The notes beneath the pieces are model-generated. The model was not told the origin of the DNA. It was given only the letters and a program-made list of their open reading frames with translations, and made no database searches. A program made the position numbers and the translations under genes. Of a stretch of DNA of 64,000 nt, positions 35,473 to 44,516 are shown in pieces (the stretch's first letter is position 1; the number at the start of each line of letters is the position of its first letter). This DNA is from Modestobacter sp. Leaf380 (lineage in GTDB: Bacteria; Actinomycetota; Actinomycetes; Mycobacteriales; Geodermatophilaceae), in assembly GCF_001424485.1 (NCBI RefSeq), contig NZ_LMQC01000006.1:1-64000 (forward strand). Reading direction: 5' to 3'.

Positions 35473-36489
35473 ATGAGCTCAGCAGCCGACCTGCTCGCCG
35501 CCGCCCGCGCCGTGGCCGCCGAGGACGAGGACCGGGCCGGGGTCGCCATGCTGGTGGCCCTGGCCGACCGCACCCGACCGGACACCGGACCGCCCGACCA
35601 CCCGCTGCCCGCCGACCGCGAGCTGGCCTGCGCGGTCGAGCAGGCCTGGGCGGTGCTGCGCGGCGCCGACCCCGACGTCACCGTGCAGGACGCGCTGGCC
35701 GCGGTGGCCTGGCTGCGGTTCCGGCCGCCGTCGGCCCCCGTCGGGGGTGCCGACCTGCCGCTGGCCGCGTGGCGGCCGGGGGACACCCCGCTGCCGCCGG
35801 CGGCGGCCCGGGACGAGGAGGCCGGGCGGGTCCGGGACGCCGTGCTGGCCGGGCGGCACCTGCGGGTCGTCAACTTCCACAACACCCCGGCCTCGCACGC
35901 GGCCGAGCTCCGCCGGGAGCTGGCCTGGTACGCCGAGCGGTTCTCCCCGGTCACCGAGGCCGAGCTGCACGCCGCGCTGGACACCGGCGTCTGGCGGGAC
36001 CCGCGGCCCGGCGTCGTCCCGGCCTTCTTCGACGGGTTCGCCAGCGCCGCGCAGGTCGCCGCCCCGCTGTGCGAGGAGCTCGGCCTCGTCGGCTGGTTCT
36101 ACCCGCCCACGGAGTTCCTGGACTGCCCCGTCGACCAGCAGCGCGCCTTCGCCGCCGAGCACGACCTGGGCGTGCTGGCGGAGGACCTGCCCGGGGACGG
36201 CCCGCTGGCGATGAGCTGGGACGCCCTCGCCGACCTGGCCGGCCGGCACGTCGTCTGCGGGCACTCCGCCACCCACGCCAGCTCGGCGTCCGTGCGCACG
36301 GCCGGCGACGTCGAGCGGCAGGTGACCCGGCCGCTGGCCCGGCTCACCGAGGTCCTCGGCCGCCGTCCCGCCGCCTGGGCGTGGCTGGGCGGCACCCCGT
36401 TCGACCCGACCGCCCCCGGCGACGCCGCCGTGGCCGCCGCCGGCGTCCGCCTCTGGACCAGCAACGCCGCCGTAGAGCGCCTCGCCTGA
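35473..36489 (+). CDS. Polysaccharide deacetylase (NodB)-like protein
   Basis: A 338-residue protein without signal peptide. The second half resembles the CE4/NodB barrel: VVNFHNTPASHAAELRREL, VVPAFFDGFASAAQVAAPL (where NodB has TFDDG), and the zinc-binding HxxxH in VCGHSATHASSASVRTAG, then RPAAWAWLGGTPF. Because motif 1 is reduced to one Asp, activity is uncertain. The N-terminal 110 residues are helical and unrecognised. It is separated from HelD by 26 bases and may be cotranscribed. Confidence 0.6.
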   Translation: MSSAADLLAAARAVAAEDEDRAGVAMLVALADRTRPDTGPPDHPLPADRELACAVEQAWAVLRGADPDVTVQDALAAVAWLRFRPPSAPVGGADLPLAAWRPGDTPLPPAAARDEEAGRVRDAVLAGRHLRVVNFHNTPASHAAELRRELAWYAERFSPVTEAELHAALDTGVWRDPRPGVVPAFFDGFASAAQVAAPLCEELGLVGWFYPPTEFLDCPVDQQRAFAAEHDLGVLAEDLPGDGPLAMSWDALADLAGRHVVCGHSATHASSASVRTAGDVERQVTRPLARLTEVLGRRPAAWAWLGGTPFDPTAPGDAAVAAAGVRLWTSNAAVERLA

Positions 36490-36510
36490 CCCCGCCCCCC
36501 ACGTGAGGCA

Positions 36511-36562
36511 GAGGAAGCTCTACACCCCCTCTGCGAGCCACGAGGGGGTGGAGAGCTTCCTC
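36511..36562. terminator. Large stem-loop between the NodB-like and NAD synthetase genes
   Basis: Arms 36511-36531 and 36542-36562 are complementary in 20 of 21 bases with a 10-base loop. GCAGAG (36508-36513) can also pair with CTCTGC (36529-36534), giving an alternative shorter hairpin. It probably terminates the upstream gene, or it may be a copy of a dispersed palindromic repeat. Confidence 0.6.
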
Positions 36563-36637
36563 CGCCGGGGGCGGGGCCGCACACCCGCACGGGGTGGCCC
36601 GGCCGCGCACCCGCCCCGGACACGGGAGACTGGGCGC

Positions 36638-38659
36638 ATGCGCTTCGAGTCGGTCTACCAGCACGGCTTCGCCCGGGTCGCCGCGTGCACCCAGCGGACC
36701 GCCCTGGCCGACCCGCCGGCCAACGCGGAGTCCGTGCTGCGCCAGGCCCGGGCCTGCGCCGAGGACGGCGTCGCTGTCGCGGTGTTCCCCGAGCTGACGC
36801 TGTCGGGCTACTCCATCGAGGACCTGCTGCTGCAGGACCCGCTGCTGGACGCCGTCGAGGTGGCGCTGCAGACCGTCGTCGCCGGCAGCGCCGACCTGCT
36901 GCCGGTGCTGGTCGTCGGCGCCCCGCTGCGGCACCGCAACCGGGTCTACAACTGCGCGGTCGTCGTCCACCGGGGGCGGGTGCTGGGCGTCGCGCCGAAG
37001 TCCTACCTGCCCACCTACCGGGAGTTCTACGAGCGCCGCCAGCTGGCCCCCGGCGACGACCAGACCGGCACCATCCGGGTCGGCGGCGCCGAGGTGCCCT
37101 TCGGGCCCGACCTGCTCTTCGCCGCCACCGACGTGCCCGGGCTGGTCGTGCACGCCGAGGTCTGCGAGGACGTCTGGGTGCCGATCCCGCCGTCGGCGGA
37201 GGCCGCGCTGGCCGGGGCGACCGTGCTGCTCAACCTGTCCGGCTCGCCGATCACCGTGGGCCGGGCCGAGGACCGCCGCCTGCTGGTGCGGAGTGCGTCG
37301 TCGCGCTGCCTGGCCGCCTACGTCTACGCCGCGGCCGGTGAGGGCGAGTCGACCACCGACCTGTCCTGGGACGGGCAGACGATGGTCTACGAGAACGGCG
37401 TGCTGCTGGCCGAGACCGACCGCTTCCCCGACGGCGACCGCCGCGCCGTCGCCGACGTCGACCTGGACCTGCTCCGCCAGGAGCGGGCCCGGATGGGCAC
37501 CTTCGACGACAACCGCCGGCACCACGCACCCGCCGCGCGCACGGTCGAGTTCACCCTCGACCCGCCCGACGCCGACCTGGGCCTGCGCCGGGAGCTCGAG
37601 CGCTTCCCCTTCGTGCCCAGCGACGACGCCCGGCTCGAGCTGGACTGCTATGAGGCCTACAACATCCAGGTCGCCGGGCTGGCCCAGCGGCTCTCGGCGA
37701 TCGGTGACCCGAAGATCGTCATCGGCGTCTCCGGCGGGCTGGACTCCACCCACGCGCTGATCGTCGCCGCCCAGGTGATGGACCGGGCCGGCCGCCCGCG
37801 CAGCGACGTCCTGGCGTTCACGCTGCCCGGCTTCGCCACCAGCGACCACACCAAGGGCAACGCCTGGGCGCTGATGCGGGCCCTGGGCGTGACCGCCGCG
37901 GAGCTGGACATCCAGCCCACGGCGCGGTTGATGCTCGACGAGATCGACCACCCCTTCGCCGACGGCGAGCCGGTCTACGACGTCACCTTCGAGAACGTGC
38001 AGGCCGGCCTGCGGACGGACTACCTGTTCCGGATCGCCAACCAGCGCGGCGGGATCGTGCTGGGCACCGGCGACCTGTCCGAGCTGGCGCTGGGCTGGTC
38101 GACCTACGGCGTCGGTGACCAGATGAGCCACTACAACGTCAACGGCGGCATCCCCAAGACCTTCATCCAGCACCTGATCCGCTGGGTGATCGGCACCGGG
38201 CAGTTCGACGCCGAGGTCGGCGCCACGCTGCAGGCCATCGTGGACACCGAGATCAGCCCCGAGCTCGTGCCGGGGGAGACCGCGCAGTCCACCGAGGCCG
38301 CCGTCGGCCCCTACGCGCTGCAGGACTTCACCCTCTTCCACGTGCTGCGCTACGGCTTCCGGCCCTCCAAGATCGCCTTCCTGGCCTGGCACGCCTGGCG
38401 GGACGCGAGCACCGGCGACTGGCCGCACGGGTTCCCCGAGGCCAAGCGGGTCGCCTACGACCTGCCCGAGGTCCGCCGCTGGCTCGAGGTGTTCTGCCAG
38501 CGGTTCTTCGGCTTCAGCCAGTTCAAGCGCTCGGCGATGCCCAACGGCCCGAAGGTCTCCGCCGGCGGCTCGCTGTCCCCCCGCGGGGACTGGCGGGCGC
38601 CCTCGGACGGGTCCGCCGCGCTGTGGTTGGCGGAGCTGCGCGCGAACGTCCCGGGGTGA
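36638..38659 (+). CDS. nadE: Glutamine-dependent NAD+ synthetase
   Basis: It makes NAD+ from deamido-NAD+, ATP and glutamine. The N-terminal nitrilase-type glutaminase has Glu in [16 protein letters not shown], Lys in [15 protein letters not shown] and Cys in [12 protein letters not shown]. The C-terminal synthetase has the pyrophosphatase loop [15 protein letters not shown] and [16 protein letters not shown]. Length is 673 residues, close to the mycobacterial two-domain enzyme. ATG 36638 gives the standard start [17 protein letters not shown]. It overlaps the next gene by 4 bp. Confidence 0.95.
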   Translation: MRFESVYQHGFARVAACTQRTALADPPANAESVLRQARACAEDGVAVAVFPELTLSGYSIEDLLLQDPLLDAVEVALQTVVAGSADLLPVLVVGAPLRHRNRVYNCAVVVHRGRVLGVAPKSYLPTYREFYERRQLAPGDDQTGTIRVGGAEVPFGPDLLFAATDVPGLVVHAEVCEDVWVPIPPSAEAALAGATVLLNLSGSPITVGRAEDRRLLVRSASSRCLAAYVYAAAGEGESTTDLSWDGQTMVYENGVLLAETDRFPDGDRRAVADVDLDLLRQERARMGTFDDNRRHHAPAARTVEFTLDPPDADLGLRRELERFPFVPSDDARLELDCYEAYNIQVAGLAQRLSAIGDPKIVIGVSGGLDSTHALIVAAQVMDRAGRPRSDVLAFTLPGFATSDHTKGNAWALMRALGVTAAELDIQPTARLMLDEIDHPFADGEPVYDVTFENVQAGLRTDYLFRIANQRGGIVLGTGDLSELALGWSTYGVGDQMSHYNVNGGIPKTFIQHLIRWVIGTGQFDAEVGATLQAIVDTEISPELVPGETAQSTEAAVGPYALQDFTLFHVLRYGFRPSKIAFLAWHAWRDASTGDWPHGFPEAKRVAYDLPEVRRWLEVFCQRFFGFSQFKRSAMPNGPKVSAGGSLSPRGDWRAPSDGSAALWLAELRANVPG

Positions 38660-39684
38660 GCGTCCGGCCGACCGCGGCCGAGCGGGCCGCCGTCCTCCCG
38701 GGGGACGACGTCGTCCCGGACGCGACGATCGCGATGGACACCGCCTTCTCGCTGCCGGCACCCCCGGACGCCCTCTGGCCGTGGTTCGTGCAGCTGGGCA
38801 AGCGGCGCGGCGGCTACCCCCTGCCGCGGTGGGTCGAGGCGCTCACGCCACCGGACCGGCGCGGGTCGCGGCACCTGGAGCCGACCCTGCAGGGCCTCGC
38901 CGTCGGCGACGTGATCCCGGACTGGGGCGGCCGGCACGCCACCTTCACCGTCCACGAGATGCGACCCCCGCACACGCTGGTGCACCGCTCGACCCGCGAC
39001 CACGTCCGGCTCAGCTGGGCAGTCGTGCTGGCCCCCGAGGGGGCCGGGACGAGGGTCCAGCTGCGCCTGCGGCTGGCCGGCGTCCGGCACCGGCGGACGG
39101 CGGTCGTGCTGGGCGGCGCGGCCGACCGGCTCACCGTCGCCGGCCTCGCCGTCGGACTGCGGGAGAGGCTGTCAGCGCCCGCCAGCGTAAGCGGCGCTGC
39201 CGGTGCCGGCGCCGCCCGAGGCCCCCAGGATGGGGGGATGGCCACCGTCGAACGGCACGTCGCCGCCCCGCCCACCGCCGTCTGGGACGTCCTGGCGAAC
39301 GGCTGGACGTACAGCAACTGGGTGGTCGGCGCCTCCCACATGCGCGCCGTCGAGGAGGCCTGGCCCGCGGCCGGGGCCAAGCTGCACCACAGCCAGGGCA
39401 CCTGGCCGGTCACCCTGGACGACGAGGCCGTCGTCGAGGTGTCGAAGCCCGCCAGCCGACTCGTGCTGCGCGCCAAGGGCCGCCCGTTCGGCGAGGCCCG
39501 GGTGGAGCTGGACCTGCGCGCCGAGGACGGCGGCACCCGCATCACCATGACCGAGGTGCCGATCAGCGGCCCCGGCAGGTGGGTGCACAACGCGGCCACC
39601 GAGCTGCTCCTGAAGCACCGGAACACCGAGGCACTGGAGCGGCTGGCCGCGATGGCCGAGCGCCGCACGACGCCCGGTCACTGA
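38656..39684 (+). CDS. Two-domain SRPBCC (START-like) protein
   Basis: GTG 38656 overlaps the nadE stop (GTGA). The first half (residues 1-175) is one SRPBCC ligand-binding fold (TAFSLPAPPDALWPWFVQLG, HEMRPPHTLVHRSTRDHV). After an Ala/Gly linker, a second stand-alone type SRPBCC domain begins at an internal ATG, 39238 (ATVERHVAAPPTAVWDVLAN, then TRITMTEVPISGPGRWVHN). There is no stop between them. It may be a true fusion or two genes in the same frame, the second starting at 39238, where AGGATGGGGGG precedes the ATG. The end overlaps the rhodopsin gene by 7 bp. Ligand unknown. Confidence 0.6.
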   Translation: MSVRPTAAERAAVLPGDDVVPDATIAMDTAFSLPAPPDALWPWFVQLGKRRGGYPLPRWVEALTPPDRRGSRHLEPTLQGLAVGDVIPDWGGRHATFTVHEMRPPHTLVHRSTRDHVRLSWAVVLAPEGAGTRVQLRLRLAGVRHRRTAVVLGGAADRLTVAGLAVGLRERLSAPASVSGAAGAGAARGPQDGGMATVERHVAAPPTAVWDVLANGWTYSNWVVGASHMRAVEEAWPAAGAKLHHSQGTWPVTLDDEAVVEVSKPASRLVLRAKGRPFGEARVELDLRAEDGGTRITMTEVPISGPGRWVHNAATELLLKHRNTEALERLAAMAERRTTPGH

Positions 39685-40544
39685 GGGCGCTGCGGCGGCT
39701 GCACGGCGGTGCTGTGCCGCACGTGGCTGATCCAGACCGGCTCGGGGTGGGTGTCCTCGCCGGCGGCGACGTCCTCGGCGGTCCGCAGCTCCGCCACCTT
39801 GTGCACCAGCACCCCGAAGCCCACCTTGGCCAGCACGTCGGCCGCCGAGTAGGCGACCTGCATGCCGGCGAACCAGGCCGGGGTGACGTCGAGGAACACC
39901 GGCACGCTGTAGACCAGCGGGTACACCCCGAAGCTGCCCAGCAGCACGATCGTCGCGTTGCGCAGGCTGACGGCGGCCTCCCGGCCCATCGTGGGCATCG
40001 ACGCCCGGACGGCGCCGATCAGCGCGACGTACAGGTAGCCGTAGAAGACCGTGCTGACCAGGCCCCAGGCCACGAGCGCGGTGGTGCTGCGGCCCTGGTC
40101 GGCGACCTGTGACCCCAGGTGGCCGGTGAGGATCATCAGCGCGGCCGCGGTCATGGTGGTGGCCCGCAGGGTGCGGGCTCGGGCGCCGGCCACCGAGCAG
40201 ACCGCGAGCAGCTCGACGGTCAGCAGCGGCACCGTTACGGTCCAGTCGACGTAGCGCGTGGCCAGGGTGGACCGGGCCCCCTCCTCCGGCACGTGCTCGT
40301 CGCCGGACAGCGTGAAACCGGCGTCCCAGTCGCGGAAGAGCAGCAGGTAGGACAGGGCGGCCACCGCACCGATGCAGGTCCCGGCGTGGACGGCCGGGCG
40401 GTAGCGGACGCCCACCTCGTCCCGGCTGGTCGCCGACCAGACGGTGTAGGCCAAGAGCGCGAAGCCGGCGCCCAGGATCGCGTAGGTGACCAGGTCGTAG
40501 AGGCCCAGGGGCATCGTCTGCAGCTCGGGCGGGCGGGTGTCCAC
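39678..40544 (-). CDS. Microbial rhodopsin, DTE-type (predicted light-driven outward proton pump)
   Basis: A 288-residue protein with seven transmembrane helices. Helix C reads RYVDWTVTVPLLTVELL: Asp100 (Schiff-base counterion), Thr104 and Glu111 (proton donor) give the DTE motif of proteorhodopsin and xanthorhodopsin proton pumps. Helix G has SAADVLAKVGFGVLVHK with Asp236 and the retinal-binding Lys240. Leu108, at the proteorhodopsin spectral-tuning position, suggests green absorption. The His that pairs with the counterion in proteorhodopsins appears to be Tyr66. GTG 40544 has GGGAGCACC upstream. No carotene oxygenase or carotenoid genes are in the window, so retinal must come from elsewhere. 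Confidence 0.9.
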   Translation of the reverse strand: MDTRPPELQTMPLGLYDLVTYAILGAGFALLAYTVWSATSRDEVGVRYRPAVHAGTCIGAVAALSYLLLFRDWDAGFTLSGDEHVPEEGARSTLATRYVDWTVTVPLLTVELLAVCSVAGARARTLRATTMTAAALMILTGHLGSQVADQGRSTTALVAWGLVSTVFYGYLYVALIGAVRASMPTMGREAAVSLRNATIVLLGSFGVYPLVYSVPVFLDVTPAWFAGMQVAYSAADVLAKVGFGVLVHKVAELRTAEDVAAGEDTHPEPVWISHVRHSTAVQPPQRPQ

Positions 40545-40672
40545 GGTGCTCCCGGCCGGCCCGCCGGTCGCCCCGGCCCCCGGCAGGTCGCCGCGGCCCG
40601 GGGACCGCGGGGCGTCTGCGGCCGGGGCTGGGCCGGGGCCCTCCTACCGCGTGGTCGCCGACGACAAACGGG

Positions 40673-42094
40673 TCAGAGCCCGGCGGCCAGCCGCTGTGGG
40701 GCGTGCCGGGTCGGCTCCCGGTAGAGCGGGTAGAGCGCCCCGACGGTGCGCCGCACCTCCGCGGTGTCCAGCCAGGCCGGGCCGCCGACCCGCTCGGTGG
40801 CCTCCCGGGTCAACCGCACCGGCAGCCGGTCGGCCGTCGTCGGCACCCCGAGTCCGACCAGCGGGCTGTCCCGCTCCAGCAGCCGGCGCAGCACCCGCTC
40901 GCCGATCCGGCCGTAGGACAGCGTCTCCACCTCCAGCCCGGGCACCAGGGTCTTGGCCACGTGCACGTCGCCGACCTGCGCGTGCGCCACCAGCAGGTCG
41001 AACCCGGTCAGCCGTTGCTGCCACAGCGCCAGGGTCCCGGCCGGCCCGGTCACCTCCGAGGTCGGCAGGTCGGTGTAGGCGACGGTGTCCCGGCGCACCC
41101 AGGCCGGGGCCATCAGCTCGGACAGCTCGGCGGTGGACAGCCCGGTCCAGCCGGTCATCGCCTCCAGCGCCCTGGTCTCCTGCGGCGGCAGCGGGTGCTG
41201 CAGCTCGGCGGCCAGGTAGGCCGGGTGCAGCGCACCCACCCGGTCCAGGGGGCCGAAGGCGAACGCCCGCCGGGCCCGGGACGACGCCAGCTCCAGCACC
41301 GCCTTGCGGACGGCCTCGGCCCGGTCCGGAGCGGCCGCCTCCCCGACGGCGCTGACCACGACCGGCACGTCGGTGGCGGGGTCGGTGGCCACCGCGTGCA
41401 CGACGACGGCGAACTCGGTGCTGGCCAGCCGCACGCTCACGCTGAGCCCGGCGTCCTCGAGCGCGGCGATCGCGGCGCAGGCGTCCGGGTCGTCGATGCC
41501 GGTGACGACGGTGCCGCGCTCCAGCGCGCGGAAGTCCACGGTGTTCCCGTCGCGCTGCAGGAGCTCGCCGATGCCGTGGGCGACGGCCCGCTCGGCGGTG
41601 TCCCCGGCGCCCATGCCGTTGGTGATCGGGGTGACCAGCCAGCCCCCGGGCGGCGGGTCGCCGGCGATGCCGGTGGCGTGCGGGGCGACCAGCTCGGCGG
41701 GCACCAGCACCTCCTCGCCGGTCGCCCAGCGGGTGGTGGGCAACCAGCGCAGCGGCCGGTCCGGGTCGGCCCCGGCGGGCAGCACCAGCGTGCGGGGGTC
41801 GGCGACCCGGTCGGCCCCGCGCTCGGCCAGCAGCTCGGGGTACGTGGCCGTGCGGGGGGTCACGCGCAGCAGTGCGTCGTCGAGCAGCACCTGCTCGGCC
41901 AGCTCACCCCAGGCGCCGGTGGCGGCCGCGGCCTCGGTGGCCCCGTAGCCGACGCCGTGCCCGGCCCGGTCGCCCGAGCGCCAGACCGTCGCCGTCGTCG
42001 GGACGCCGGTGCGGTCGTGTCCGCGCAAGTCCAGCTCGAACAGCTCGCCGGGCGGCAGTGCAGCGCGGTACGCGGCGGCGGGATCGGTGCTCAC
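40673..42094 (-). CDS. YcaO-family protein, stand-alone
   Basis: A 473-residue protein with the YcaO ATP-binding core: TNGMGAGDTAERAVAHGIGE and LLQRDGNTVDF give the ExxxE-type metal site, and later VRKAVLELASSRARRAF adds conserved Glu/Arg. YcaO enzymes activate amide backbones with ATP, making azoles, thioamides or amidines in peptides, or modify ribosomal protein S12. No precursor peptide, TfuA, dehydrogenase or protease gene is adjacent, and the C-terminus lacks the PxPxP ending of azoline formers. It lies between a GGDEF gene and the rhodopsin gene on the same strand. Function unknown. Confidence 0.75.
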   Translation of the reverse strand: MSTDPAAAYRAALPPGELFELDLRGHDRTGVPTTATVWRSGDRAGHGVGYGATEAAAATGAWGELAEQVLLDDALLRVTPRTATYPELLAERGADRVADPRTLVLPAGADPDRPLRWLPTTRWATGEEVLVPAELVAPHATGIAGDPPPGGWLVTPITNGMGAGDTAERAVAHGIGELLQRDGNTVDFRALERGTVVTGIDDPDACAAIAALEDAGLSVSVRLASTEFAVVVHAVATDPATDVPVVVSAVGEAAAPDRAEAVRKAVLELASSRARRAFAFGPLDRVGALHPAYLAAELQHPLPPQETRALEAMTGWTGLSTAELSELMAPAWVRRDTVAYTDLPTSEVTGPAGTLALWQQRLTGFDLLVAHAQVGDVHVAKTLVPGLEVETLSYGRIGERVLRRLLERDSPLVGLGVPTTADRLPVRLTREATERVGGPAWLDTAEVRRTVGALYPLYREPTRHAPQRLAAGL

Positions 42095-42139
42095 CGGGCC
42101 AGCCTGCCCGGGAACGGGCCCGGCCACCTCCCGGCGGGC

Positions 42140-43612
42140 TCAGTCCCGGCGCGAGGACCCGCGGCGGGCCCGCTTGACGCGGTACATGTCCTCGTCGGCA
42201 GCGGTGAGCACGGTCTCGGGGGTGGTGCCGGGGCTGCTGAGCGCGATGCCCACGCTGACCCCGATGGAGTGCGTGCCGGTGGCGGACACGAACGGCGCGG
42301 TCATCGCCGCGACCACCCGGCGGGCGATCACGTCCGCCGCCCGTGCGCCGTCCACCCCTGCGCAGACGAGCACGAACTCGTCGCCGCCGATCCGCCCCAC
42401 GGTGTCCCCGGGCCGGACGACGGCGGCCAGTCGTGCGGCGGTCTGGGCCAGCACCGCGTCGCCGGCGGCATGGCCGTGGCCGTCGTTGACGGCCTTGAAG
42501 CCGTCCAGGTCGCAGTAGAGGACGGCGACGGTCCCGCTGTCCCGGGCTGCGGTGGCCAGGGCGTGCTCCAGCCGGTCGACCAGCAGACCGCGGTTGGGCA
42601 ACCCGGTGAGCACGTCGTGCAGGGCCGCGGTGCGCAGCCGTTCCTCCAGGGCCCGCTGGTCGGTGACGTCGGACATCGTCACCACGGCGCCCAGCGGAGC
42701 CCCGTCGGGGTCCAGGACCGGGACCCCGGAGCAGGCGATCAGCCGCTCGGGGGCCCGGTGCGGGCGGAGCAGCAGCTCGGCGGAGGCGGGCCGGCCGGTG
42801 CTGAGCACCCGGACCAGCGGCAGCTCCTCCACCGGGAAGGTGGACCGGCCGTCGGGGCGCAGCAGCGTGTAGTGCCGGGACAGCTCCTCGGGGGACAGGT
42901 CGACCAGCACGTCGCCGCCGTGCCAGCGCCGGCTCTCCCGGTTGAACAGCGTGACGGTGCCCTCGGTGTCGCACGCGGCGATCCCGGCGGGGAGCGCGTC
43001 GAGCAGGGTCTGCTCGAACGCCCGGGTGCGGGCCAGCTCCGCCCGGGCCTCCTCGGCCAGTCGGTGGTCCCGGCGCCGTTCGAGCAGGGCGACGACGACG
43101 GCGGCGAGGTCCTCCAGCCGGGCCAGCTGCGCGTCCGACAGCTGCCCGGGCCGGTCGTCCAGCACGCACAGGGTGCCGATGGTCGTGCCGTCGACGACGA
43201 GGGGGGCGCTGGCGTAGAGCCGGACGGCCTGCCACCGGCCGTCGACCCAGGGGCTGTCGGTGAAGCGCGGGTCGAGGGACAGGTCGGAGGAGGAGAACAC
43301 GCCGGGCAGCCGGGCGGCGCGGTCGCACAGCGAGTCCGCGCGCGGGGTGTCGGCGCCCACGAAGCCGGAGGTCGAGATCTGGCACTGCCGCTCGGTGTCC
43401 AGCAGGTCGACCGTCGCGTACGGGGTGCCGGCGAGGGTGGCTGCGACCCGGGTGAGCGCGTCGAGTTCGCTGTCGCCGGGGACGTCGAGCAGGTCGATCT
43501 CCTGCAGCAGCTCGTGCTGGCGCTCGCGCAGCCCCGGGTCGTCGGGCGGCAGGGGCGGGTGCCACGGCTCCTGCGACCTGTCGTGCACCGGCCTGTCGCC
43601 CGTCACCGTCAC
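42140..43612 (-). CDS. GAF-PAS-GGDEF protein (probable diguanylate cyclase)
   Basis: A soluble 490-residue signalling protein. The GAF domain spans about residues 45-185 (GTPYATVDLLDTERQCQIST, GTLCVLDDRPGQLSDAQLAR) and the PAS domain about 205-325 (LPAGIAACDTEGTVTLFNRE, GAVVTMSDVTDQRALEERL). The GGDEF domain covers the rest, with YCDLDGFKAVNDGHGH and an intact RIGGDEFVLVCAG. All catalytic positions look conserved, so it should make c-di-GMP. The GAF form (residues around ERQCQIS) is the FRGHRxxx-less type of the KO/phytochrome-related set; its ligand is unknown. Start is GTG 43612. Confidence 0.85.
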   Translation of the reverse strand: MTVTGDRPVHDRSQEPWHPPLPPDDPGLRERQHELLQEIDLLDVPGDSELDALTRVAATLAGTPYATVDLLDTERQCQISTSGFVGADTPRADSLCDRAARLPGVFSSSDLSLDPRFTDSPWVDGRWQAVRLYASAPLVVDGTTIGTLCVLDDRPGQLSDAQLARLEDLAAVVVALLERRRDHRLAEEARAELARTRAFEQTLLDALPAGIAACDTEGTVTLFNRESRRWHGGDVLVDLSPEELSRHYTLLRPDGRSTFPVEELPLVRVLSTGRPASAELLLRPHRAPERLIACSGVPVLDPDGAPLGAVVTMSDVTDQRALEERLRTAALHDVLTGLPNRGLLVDRLEHALATAARDSGTVAVLYCDLDGFKAVNDGHGHAAGDAVLAQTAARLAAVVRPGDTVGRIGGDEFVLVCAGVDGARAADVIARRVVAAMTAPFVSATGTHSIGVSVGIALSSPGTTPETVLTAADEDMYRVKRARRGSSRRD

Positions 43613-43730
43613 CCGTCCTCACCGTGCCATCGCCTGGAGCCTCGGGGCGCGACACCCCCACCCCTTCAACGGACGAAGTGGTTCCGCACTTGAGGTGGCC
43701 CCGGGGGACGTCCCCCGTGTGGGTGTGGCG

Positions 43731-44330
43731 TCAGCCGGCCAGCGTGCGGACCGTCTCCACGACGGCGATGACGGCGAAGACCAGGAACAGGCCGGCGGCG
43801 ACCCGGCGGATGAGCGCGATCGGCAGCCGGTCGGCCAGCTTCTTGCCCAGGAAGACGGCCAGCCCGGAGACCACCAGCAGGGCCGCCCAGGCGCCGACGA
43901 AGACCGACAGCGGCTCGTCGTACCGGGCGGCGAGGCCGGCGGTGGCCAGCTGGGAGAGGTCGCCCCACTCGGCGGCGAACAGCACGCCGAAGCTGATCGC
44001 GGCGGCGCGCAGGAACGGGGTCTGCTCGCGCCGCTCGGCGGCCTCGCCGCCGTCCTCGGGGCCGCTGCCCGCGCTGCGCCACAACAGCACGGCGCCGACC
44101 AGGAACAGCAGCGCCACGACGCCGGTCACCAGCGCCTCGGGCAGCAGGGACAGCAGCGACCCGGCGGTGACGGCGATGGCCACCTGGACGGCGAACGCCG
44201 TCCCGACGCCGACGAAGACCGGCAGCGGCGCGAACCGGGTGGCCAGCACCAGGGTGGCGAAGAGCGTCTTGTCCGGCAGCTCGACCGGGAGGATGAGGAT
44301 GAAGGCGGCGGCGATGACCGACAGGACCAA
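43731..44330 (-). CDS. TMEM165/GDT1-family manganese exporter
   Basis: A six-helix membrane protein of about 199 residues with the two inverted family motifs: VELPDKTLFATLVLATRF in the first half and FAAEWGDLSQLATAGLAARY in the second (E-x-[GP]-D). A cytoplasmic acidic loop separates them. GDT1 proteins export Mn2+ (or exchange Ca2+/Mn2+ for H+). A Mn2+ riboswitch in the leader supports Mn export. The TTG at 44330 is chosen because it leaves the normal 16 residues before ELPDK. Longer frames upstream run into the riboswitch and are not coding. Confidence 0.82.
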   Translation of the reverse strand: MVLSVIAAAFILILPVELPDKTLFATLVLATRFAPLPVFVGVGTAFAVQVAIAVTAGSLLSLLPEALVTGVVALLFLVGAVLLWRSAGSGPEDGGEAAERREQTPFLRAAAISFGVLFAAEWGDLSQLATAGLAARYDEPLSVFVGAWAALLVVSGLAVFLGKKLADRLPIALIRRVAAGLFLVFAVIAVVETVRTLAG

Positions 44331-44414
44331 CGGAGGGGCTCTTCTCTGCTCGGCACGACCGGGCAGGGGCACGCAGCCTCCGACCGGCCGCGCCACGGGT
44401 GGGTGGACTGCAGC

Positions 44415-44516
44415 GGTCGAAGGTCTCGCCCATCCGGTTCGCACCGGACCCGCTGACCGGGTGCCCGGGGGCACCAGCATGTCGACCAGCGGACGGGGGG
44501 CTACTCCCCTTCTCCG
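44415..44516 (-). ncRNA. yybP-ykoY manganese riboswitch
   Basis: Read on the minus strand, the 5' part is GGAGAAGGGGAGTAGC (from 44515) and the 3' part is GCGAGACCTTCGACC (44429-44415). These are the conserved yybP-ykoY ends. GAAGG (44512-44508) pairs with CCTTC (44423-44419) as P1. The middle forms GC-rich P2/P3 hairpins (GGTGCCCCCGGGCACC, and GGTCCGGTGCGAACCGGA). It is followed by a GDT1-type Mn exporter gene. A -10 box TAGGGT (44528-44523) would start transcription at about 44516, exactly at the motif. The first conserved bases are also the last codons and stop of larC. Confidence 0.88.

Noticed and set aside
44331-44480. N-terminal extension of the GDT1-type Mn exporter
   Set aside because: It would translate the riboswitch and its expression platform, and family members start about 16 residues before ELPDK.
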